A stretch of 64,000 nucleotides of DNA from Deinococcus arcticus (lineage in GTDB: Bacteria; Deinococcota; Deinococci; Deinococcales; Deinococcaceae), in contig NZ_PYSV01000016.1 of NCBI RefSeq assembly GCF_003028415.1, positions 33,739 to 97,738 on the forward strand. Reading direction: 5' to 3'. Every line of letters begins with the position of its first letter. Position 1 is the stretch's first letter. This document shows positions 53,997-64,000 of this stretch, piece by piece. The notes beneath the pieces were generated by a model. That model had not been told where the DNA came from. It saw nothing but the letters and a program-made list of their open reading frames with translations, and did no database searches. The position numbers were made by a program, and so were the translations under genes.

Positions 53997-54455
53997 TTAT
54001 TCCGCCTTCTCGGCTTCGTTTGCTTCGGGCAGGATCACTTTGCCGCCGGCCGCTTCCACGGCCTTCACGGCGCCTTCGCTGGCCGCGTCCACGTGAATGG
54101 TCACGGCGCGGGCAATCTCACCGCTGCCCAGCAGTTTCACGGGGCGGTTCTTGCGGCGCACGAGGCCCATCAGTTCCAGCACGTTCCGGTCAATGGTGGC
54201 GTCTTCAATGTTGGCCAGCTGGGCCAGGTTCACCACTTCGTAGGTGGTGCCCACATTGTTAAAGCCCTTCTTGGGCAGGCGGGCGATCAGGCGGCTGCGG
54301 CCACCCTCAAAGAAGCTGCCCTTGCCCGCACCGCTGCGCGACTTCTGGCCCTTGTGACCACGGCCGGCCGTCTTGTCGGTGCCGCCGGGGCCACGGCCCA
54401 CGCGCTTGCGGTTCTTGCGACTGCCCACATGGGGCGTCAGTTCGTGGAGTTTCAT
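53997..54455 (-). CDS. rplO: 50S ribosomal protein L15
   Basis: 152 residues: [40 protein letters not shown] and [20 protein letters not shown], then a C-terminal globular domain. It overlaps rpmD by four bases and abuts secY. Confidence 0.98.
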   Translation of the reverse strand: MKLHELTPHVGSRKNRKRVGRGPGGTDKTAGRGHKGQKSRSGAGKGSFFEGGRSRLIARLPKKGFNNVGTTYEVVNLAQLANIEDATIDRNVLELMGLVRRKNRPVKLLGSGEIARAVTIHVDAASEGAVKAVEAAGGKVILPEANEAEKAE

Positions 54456-54619
54456 TCCTGGACCTCCAGGAGGTGTTTGACGGTGTTCACCATGCCGCGA
54501 ATGGCGGGCGAATCACTCACTTCGCGGCTGTCGCCGATCTTTCGCAGACCCAGCGCCTGTACGGTCTTGACCTGGTATTCAGGGCGACCGATGACGCTGC
54601 GCTTCAGGGTAATTTTCAC
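54452..54619 (-). CDS. rpmD: 50S ribosomal protein L30
   Basis: 55 residues: [55 protein letters not shown]. Start is GTG 54619, overlapping the rpsE stop (GTGA). The stop overlaps the rplO ATG (ATGA). Family length and position are normal. Confidence 0.96.
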   Translation of the reverse strand: MKITLKRSVIGRPEYQVKTVQALGLRKIGDSREVSDSPAIRGMVNTVKHLLEVQE

Positions 54620-55129
54620 TGGGCGCCTCCGGCGGGCTGCACCTCGCCGCGCAGGGCACGAACCTGCTTGGCGGTGCGGAGGTTCTTCAGGCCATCGAAC
54701 ACGGCGTAGGCCACGTTCACCTTGTTGCGGCTGCCCAGTTCCTTGGACAGCATGTTGGTGATGCCGGCCAGTTCGGCGATCGAGCGGGGCACGGTGCCGG
54801 CAATCACGCCGGTACCGGGGCCAGCAGGCTTGAGCAGCACGCGGCTGGTGCTGTTCTCCCCCACGATGTCGTGGGGAATGGTGCCGTTTTCCACCGGCAC
54901 AGTGATCATGTTCTTGCGGGCAATGCTCTTGGCTTTTTCAATGGCCACGGGCACTTCCTTGGCCTTGCCGATGCCCATGCCCACGCGGCCGTTGCGGTCG
55001 CCCAGGATCACCAGCGCAGCGAAGCGGAAGCGGCGTCCGCCCTGGTAGGTCTTGGAGGTGCGGTTGACAAACAGCATCTTCTCTTCAAATTCGCTGCTCT
55101 CGCGCTCCGCGTTGCGGTCGTTACGACGA

Positions 55130-55140
<11 letters not shown>
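54616..55140 (-). CDS. rpsE: 30S ribosomal protein S5
   Basis: 174 residues: [60 protein letters not shown] and [20 protein letters not shown]. The start is unusual. GTG 55146 touches the GGAGG motif and is too close, while TTG 55140 is six bases from it, so I give TTG (protein [10 protein letters not shown]). The start lies inside rplR, overlapping its last codons in another frame. Confidence 0.95.
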
Positions 55141-55467
<327 letters not shown>

Positions 55468-55468
<1 letters not shown>

Positions 55469-56025
55469 TATTTCTTCCCTTTGCCGCCGGTGGCACCAGC
55501 CTTACCGGCCTTGAGGCTGATCTTCTCGCCGACAAAGCGCACGCCCTTGCCGTGGTAGGCGTCGGGCTTGCGCACCTTGCGCACGTTGGCCGCCACCTGA
55601 CCGACGAGTTGCTTGTCAATGCCAATCACGTCAATCTTGGTGGGTTCGGGCACTGCAAAGCTCACGCCAGCAGGCGGCTCAATGATGACGGGGTGGCTGA
55701 AACCGATGGCCAGTTCCAGGGCCTTGCCGCTCATCTTGGCGCGGAAACCCACGCCCTTGAGTTCCAGGTTGATGGTGTAGCCCTCGCTCACACCTTTGAC
55801 GGCGTTGGCCACCAGGGTGCGGGTCAGACCGTGCAGGGCGCGGTGGCGCTGCTGGTCGCTGGGGCGCTCCACAAGCAGCGTGTCGCCGTCTTGCTTGATG
55901 GTCAGCTCGCTGTTGTAGGGAACGGTCAGTTCGCCTTTGGGCCCCTTGACCTTGAACACGCCGTCTTGGGCGCTCAGGGTCACGCCGCTGGGCACGGCGA
56001 TGGGCATTCTTCCGATACGGGACAT
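55468..56025 (-). CDS. rplF: 50S ribosomal protein L6
   Basis: 185 residues in two similar halves: [20 protein letters not shown] with [13 protein letters not shown], and [20 protein letters not shown] with [20 protein letters not shown]. The signature [13 protein letters not shown] is followed by a Gly/Lys tail slightly longer than in E. coli. It lies 79 bases after rpsH. Confidence 0.98.
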
Positions 56026-56104
56026 AGCTGTCCTCCTTCTTGCCTTAAATTCGCTGGCGCGAGGTCAGGTGGGTGTGCGGGGTAGTCTGCGGACGGGCTC
56101 TGGA

Positions 56105-56506
56105 TTACCAGAGAACGCAGATCACTTCGCCGCCGACGCCCTGCTTGCGGGCTTCGCGGTCGGGCAGCAGGCCCTTGCTCGTGGAAACCACGGCCAGGCC
56201 CAGGCCACGCTGAATGCGGGGCAGGTTCTCGGCGCTCACGTAGGCGCGGCGCCCGGGGCGGCTGATGCGCTCAATGTGCTTGATGACCTGCTCGCGCTTG
56301 GCGCCGTACTTCAGGGTCAGGCGCAGCACGTCGAACTGCTGGCCTTCGGGGCGCAGGCGCTCGGCGGACGCCACGTAGCCTTCGGCCACGAGCAGCTTGG
56401 CGAGTTGCTCCTTGAACTTGGAGGCCGGGATGTCCACGGTCTCCTTGTGGGTGCGCGTCGCGTTGCGGATGCGCGTGAGCATATCGGCGATGGGATCACT
56501 CAACAT
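56105..56506 (-). CDS. rpsH: 30S ribosomal protein S8
   Basis: 133 residues: MLSDPIADMLTRIRNATRTH, KFKEQLAKLLVAEGYVASAE, RISRPGRRAYVSAENLPRIQ, VVSTSKGLLPDREARKQGVG, GEVICVLW. ATG 56506 has GGAGG upstream. It should follow rpsN directly in the spc operon, but a 770-base insertion separates them. It probably has its own promoter or depends on read-through. Confidence 0.97.
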   Translation of the reverse strand: MLSDPIADMLTRIRNATRTHKETVDIPASKFKEQLAKLLVAEGYVASAERLRPEGQQFDVLRLTLKYGAKREQVIKHIERISRPGRRAYVSAENLPRIQRGLGLAVVSTSKGLLPDREARKQGVGGEVICVLW

Positions 56507-56685
56507 GTAGCCTCCAAGGGGCTGTGTTGATCCGGGCTGGTTCCTGCATGCAGGCCTGCTCCCGGCAGGTGGCCCGGCCCCAGACAAGGCTGGCGGACGG
56601 GCACGCGTCTCCCCAAATCGAATGTGGGCTGCGGGGCGCAGCGCTTCTTCTGTTGGGTCTTTTCCTCCGCCGGACGATCACAGGT

Positions 56686-56704
56686 CAAGTGATCTGTTCG
56701 TCTC
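56686..56704. promoter_or_regulatory. Perfect inverted repeat upstream of rpsH and the inserted gene
   Basis: GATCACAGGTCAAGTGATC: a 6-base perfect inverted repeat with a 7-base centre, lying between the two divergent starts (56506 minus, 56758 plus). It could be an operator for either gene. Confidence 0.45.
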
Positions 56705-56757
56705 CGGGGGGCACAGCGCCGCACGCCTGACCAGAGTCAAGACACGGCAATTAGGGA

Positions 56758-57270
56758 GTGTACCAGAGTCAGGGCGTCGAAGGCAATGAGGGGCAGGGTG
56801 GCGGCCGGGGCTCCTGTCAAACTGAGGGCCTGACCGAAGAGCACCTGACTGAGATGGAGCGGTGCACGCAGCGGGCAACCCCGGGCCCCTGGTACGCCAT
56901 TGCGACCGACGACGAACTTTGTCAGGGCGCGACCTACGTGGGCACTCAGCCTCGTGGTCACAAGAGCGAGGGGATCTTGGACGAGACCACGGGGGAGATC
57001 ATCGGTAAAGGCTGCTTCGTAGACGGAACCCGGCACAAGCAGAGGCTTATGACCGGCGGTGTCCCTGCTGAGAGCGTCATTGCTATCACCACGCTTCAAT
57101 ATCCGCCCCTGGCAGACGCCGAACTGCTCAACGAGAACGCCATCTTTGTTGCCGCCGCCCGCACAGATGTTCCCCTTCTCATTGCGGAAGTGCGTCGGCT
57201 CCAGGCCCTGCTCTCAGAAGCCCAGAAGGGCCCAAAGGAAAACCCCCCCACATGGGAGGGTCTTCTTTGA
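56758..57270 (+). CDS. Phage/mobile-type hypothetical protein inserted in the spc operon, opposite strand
   Basis: A protein of up to 170 residues read against the surrounding ribosomal genes. LTEEHLTEMERCTQRATPGP followed by W and YAIATDDELCQGATYVGTQP is followed by NENAIFVAAARTDVPLLIAE and VRRLQALLSEAQKG. The 'ATPGPW ... NA.F.AAARTDVP.L..EVRRL' layout is common in short proteins of actinobacterial phages and integrative elements, with unknown function. The start is uncertain: GTG 56758 is the longest, ATG 56854 begins at MERCTQ. Codon third positions look less GC-biased than in the flanking genes. No transposase or direct repeats were spotted. Confidence 0.75.
   Translation: MYQSQGVEGNEGQGGGRGSCQTEGLTEEHLTEMERCTQRATPGPWYAIATDDELCQGATYVGTQPRGHKSEGILDETTGEIIGKGCFVDGTRHKQRLMTGGVPAESVIAITTLQYPPLADAELLNENAIFVAAARTDVPLLIAEVRRLQALLSEAQKGPKENPPTWEGLL
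57242..57262. terminator. Bidirectional hairpin between rpsN and the inserted gene
   Basis: On the minus strand ACCCTCCC pairs with GGGGGGGT and is followed by TTTTCC, just after rpsN. On the plus strand the same hairpin lies inside the last codons of the inserted gene and is followed by CTTCTTT. It could end or attenuate the S10-spc transcript before rpsH. Confidence 0.6.
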
Positions 57271-57279
57271 GACTGCGTC

Positions 57280-57465
57280 TTACCAGCTGGCTTTTTTCAC
57301 GCCGGGCAGTTCGCCCTTGTGCGCCATCTCGCGGATGCAGATGCGGCACATGCCGAAGAAGCGGTAGTAGCCACGGGCGCGGCCACAGCGGGAGCAGCGG
57401 TTGTAGTTCTGCACGGCAAACTTATGGCCGCGCGCCGCTTTCACAACTTTCGAGGTATTCGCCAT
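57280..57465 (-). CDS. rpsN: 30S ribosomal protein S14 type Z
   Basis: 61 residues with the zinc set: [30 protein letters not shown] (CxxC at about 24-27 and 40-43), ending GVKKASW. This is the short zinc-binding form typical of Gram-positives and Deinococcus-Thermus. It follows rplE by nine bases and is now the last gene before the inserted segment. Confidence 0.97.
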   Translation of the reverse strand: MANTSKVVKAARGHKFAVQNYNRCSRCGRARGYYRFFGMCRICIREMAHKGELPGVKKASW

Positions 57466-57474
57466 AACGCTTCC

Positions 57475-58014
57475 TTATTTCCGGAACGGCAGACCCATCG
57501 CCTGGAGCAGCGCGCGGGCCTCTTCGTCGGTCTTGGCGGTGGTGACAATCGTGATGTCCATGCCGCGCACCTTGTCCACCATGTCGTAGGTGATCTCGGG
57601 GAAGATCAGCTGCTCCTTGATGCCCAGGTTGTAGTTGCCACGGCCGTCGAAGGCGTTGGGGTTCACGCCCTTGAAGTCACGGATGCGGGGCAGGCCGATG
57701 TTGATCAGCTTCTCCAGGAACACGTACATGCGCTCGCCGCGCAGCGTGACCTTCAGGCCCACGGGCATGCCCTGGCGCAGCTTGAAGTTGGAGATGCTCT
57801 TTTTCGCCTTGGTGACAATGGGCTTTTGCAGGGTGATCAGGCCCAGTTCCTTGGCGGCCTTGTCAATGGCCTTGCTGTCTTCCTTGCTGGAGCCCAGGCC
57901 CTCATTGATCACGATCTTTTCAATGCGGGGGGCGGCCATCACGGAGGTGTAACCGAACTGCTGCACCAGGCTGGGGCGCACCTGTTCGTTGTATTTGGCC
58001 TTGAGGGTCTGCAT
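57475..58014 (-). CDS. rplE: 50S ribosomal protein L5
   Basis: 179 residues: [100 protein letters not shown]. It binds 5S rRNA and contacts P-site tRNA. Confidence 0.98.
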   Translation of the reverse strand: MQTLKAKYNEQVRPSLVQQFGYTSVMAAPRIEKIVINEGLGSSKEDSKAIDKAAKELGLITLQKPIVTKAKKSISNFKLRQGMPVGLKVTLRGERMYVFLEKLINIGLPRIRDFKGVNPNAFDGRGNYNLGIKEQLIFPEITYDMVDKVRGMDITIVTTAKTDEEARALLQAMGLPFRK

Positions 58015-58079
58015 GTTGCCTCGCTTCGCGCGGTGTGGGCCGCGCGGGGCACCCGTCTAAAGGTGCCCCTGAAAGAATC

Positions 58080-58827
<748 letters not shown>

Positions 58828-58831
<4 letters not shown>

Positions 58832-59112
58832 GCGTTACCGCCTTCGGTGTCCACCGCCGTGGTCTCGATGCCACGGGGACGCTCGACCAGCTTGGTCACC
58901 TTCCAGGTCTTGGTCTTGCTGATGGGGCGCACGGCGATGATCTCCACGCGGTCACCCACCTTGTATTCGTTGTTCTCGTCGTGGGCCGCGTACTTGTGGC
59001 TGCGGGTCACAACCTTGCCGTACAGGGGGTGAGCAAACTTGCGCTCGACCTTGACGCTGACCGTCTTGTCGGCCTTGTCGCTCACGACGACGCCCGTAAA
59101 GGTCTTTTTCAT
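58828..59112 (-). CDS. rpsQ: 30S ribosomal protein S17
   Basis: 94 residues: [71 protein letters not shown] primary 16S-binding OB-fold protein. It overlaps rpmC and rplN by four bases each. Confidence 0.97.
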
Positions 59113-59301
59113 GCCTGCTCTCCCTGCTGCTTGCTCAGCTCGCTCTTGATGGTGTTGAGCTGGGCCACTTCACGGCGGAGCTGCTGCACGCGGTGCGGCT
59201 GGCTCAGGGTGCCCATGGCCGCCTGAAAGCGCAGCTCCATCAGTTCTTTCTTGCGGCTCTCGATTTCACGCGCGAAATCGTCCGCCTTCAGGTTGCGCAT
59301 C

Positions 59302-59315
<14 letters not shown>
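59109..59315 (-). CDS. rpmC: 50S ribosomal protein L29
   Basis: 68 residues: [61 protein letters not shown] helical-hairpin protein at the tunnel exit. Its start lies inside the end of rplP (14-base overlap). Confidence 0.97.
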
Positions 59316-61155
<1,840 letters not shown>

Positions 61156-61167
61156 GCTCTACCCTCC

Positions 61168-62001
61168 TTACTTCCCGCCGCGGCGGGTGATGATGAAACG
61201 GTCGCTGTTCTTGCGCTTGCGACGGGTCTTGAGACCCTTGGCCAGCTGGCCCCAGGGGCTCACAGGCTGGCGGCCGGCACCGGTGCGGCCTTCACCACCG
61301 CCGTGGGGGTGATCCACGGGGTTCATGGCGCTGCCGCGCTGATGGGGCTTGTTGCCCAGCCAGCGGCTGCGTCCAGCCTTACCCAGGTTGATGTTCTTGT
61401 GCTCGGCGTTGCCCACGGTCCCCAGGGTGGCGTAGCACTCGGAGTGAATGCGGCGCAGCTCGCCGCTGGGCAGACGCAGGATCACGTAGTCGCGCTCCTT
61501 GCCCTGCACCTGAATGCTGGTACCGGCGCTGCGGGCGATCTGGGCACCCTTACCAGGGATCAGTTCGACGCTGTGCACCACGGCACCCACCGGCACGAAG
61601 CGCAGCGGCAGGGCGTTGCCCAGCTTGGGCTCGGCCTCGGGGCCCGCATTCACGGTGGCGCCCACCTGCAGGCCTTCGGGGGCCAGGATGTAGCGCTTCT
61701 CGCCGTCGGCGTAGTGCAGCAGGGCAATGCGCGCGCTGCGGTTGGGATCGTACTCAATGGCAGCGACCTTGGCAGTCACGCCCGCCTTGTCGCGGCGCTT
61801 GAAGTCGATAATGCGGTACAGGCGCTTGTGCCCGCCGCCGATGAAGCGGCTGGTGATGCGGCCACGGTTGTTGCGGCCACCGGTCTTGGGCAGCGCTTCG
61901 GTGAGCGCCTTTTCGGGGCGCTTCTTGGTCAGTCCACTGAAGTCCGCAGTCGTCATCTGGCGACGGCTGGGGGTGTAGGGACGGTATTTCTTGACGGCCA
62001 T
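61168..62001 (-). CDS. rplB: 50S ribosomal protein L2
   Basis: 277 residues: [100 protein letters not shown] with the conserved peptidyl-transferase-proximal His. GGAG lies upstream of ATG 62001. Confidence 0.98.
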   Translation of the reverse strand: MAVKKYRPYTPSRRQMTTADFSGLTKKRPEKALTEALPKTGGRNNRGRITSRFIGGGHKRLYRIIDFKRRDKAGVTAKVAAIEYDPNRSARIALLHYADGEKRYILAPEGLQVGATVNAGPEAEPKLGNALPLRFVPVGAVVHSVELIPGKGAQIARSAGTSIQVQGKERDYVILRLPSGELRRIHSECYATLGTVGNAEHKNINLGKAGRSRWLGNKPHQRGSAMNPVDHPHGGGEGRTGAGRQPVSPWGQLAKGLKTRRKRKNSDRFIITRRGGK

Positions 62002-62014
62002 GTGTCAGATCTCC

Positions 62015-63857
<1,843 letters not shown>

Positions 63858-63863
63858 GTTCTA

Positions 63864-64000
<137 letters not shown>

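Overview
The window is a GC-rich chromosomal segment that looks like Deinococcus. The evidence is a Thermus/Deinococcus-type long NADP-isocitrate dehydrogenase, secreted proteins without close recognisable families, and above all a recurring promoter architecture in which a TANNNT -10 box sits 6-7 bases before the start codon, giving leaderless mRNAs. No tRNA, IS transposase, CRISPR array or intact prophage was seen. All calls come from reading the sequence and from family knowledge; no database search was run.

Layout. 1-5.4 kb (minus): 5'-part of smc, then a smpB / amidase-like / GerMN operon and an SDR oxidoreductase. 5.5-10.7 kb: a secreted protein, mazG with a CoA-type Nudix hydrolase, a PEGA-domain surface protein, an orphan FtsX-type permease and a 3D-domain protein. 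10.7-11.6 kb is a gene-free stretch with palindromes and dispersed repeats. 11.6-14.8 kb (minus): a compact division cluster mraZ-rsmH-ftsL-like-ftsI, with visible MraZ boxes upstream. 14.9-20.4 kb: DUF423 protein, RNase P RNA, an RluB-type pseudouridine synthase, truB, two small hypotheticals, gatA. 20.6-25.7 kb: DUF4388 protein, subtilase lipoprotein, a twice-frameshifted gene, HNH-like protein, two Uma2 proteins and an AT-richer small gene. 25.7-31.4 kb: acnA and icd, flanking a mobile-element-type DNA-binding-like protein and a winged-helix regulator. 31.6-36.6 kb: two tiny hydrophilic proteins, a type III polyketide synthase, aldo/keto reductase, nitroreductase and a small membrane protein. 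36.6-45.7 kb: lipoprotein, two membrane diguanylate cyclases, ndk facing two nucleoside-type ABC permeases, a RodZ-like protein and an AI-2E-family transporter.

45.9-64 kb (minus) is the S10-spc-alpha ribosomal supercluster, from the end of tuf (right edge) to rplQ. It is interrupted twice. A plus-strand, phage-like gene of about 510 bp sits between rpsN and rpsH, with a bidirectional terminator-like hairpin next to it. A NodB deacetylase/beta-barrel-like fusion and another secreted protein sit between adk and infA, where map is often found.

The most unusual signal is in non-coding DNA. Two families of dispersed palindromic elements (called A and B here) recur between genes. Copies differ in sequence, but their hairpin stems keep pairing through compensatory double substitutions, and one family-B copy forms a strong intrinsic terminator overlapping a stop codon. 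A third, looser family (C) is also present.
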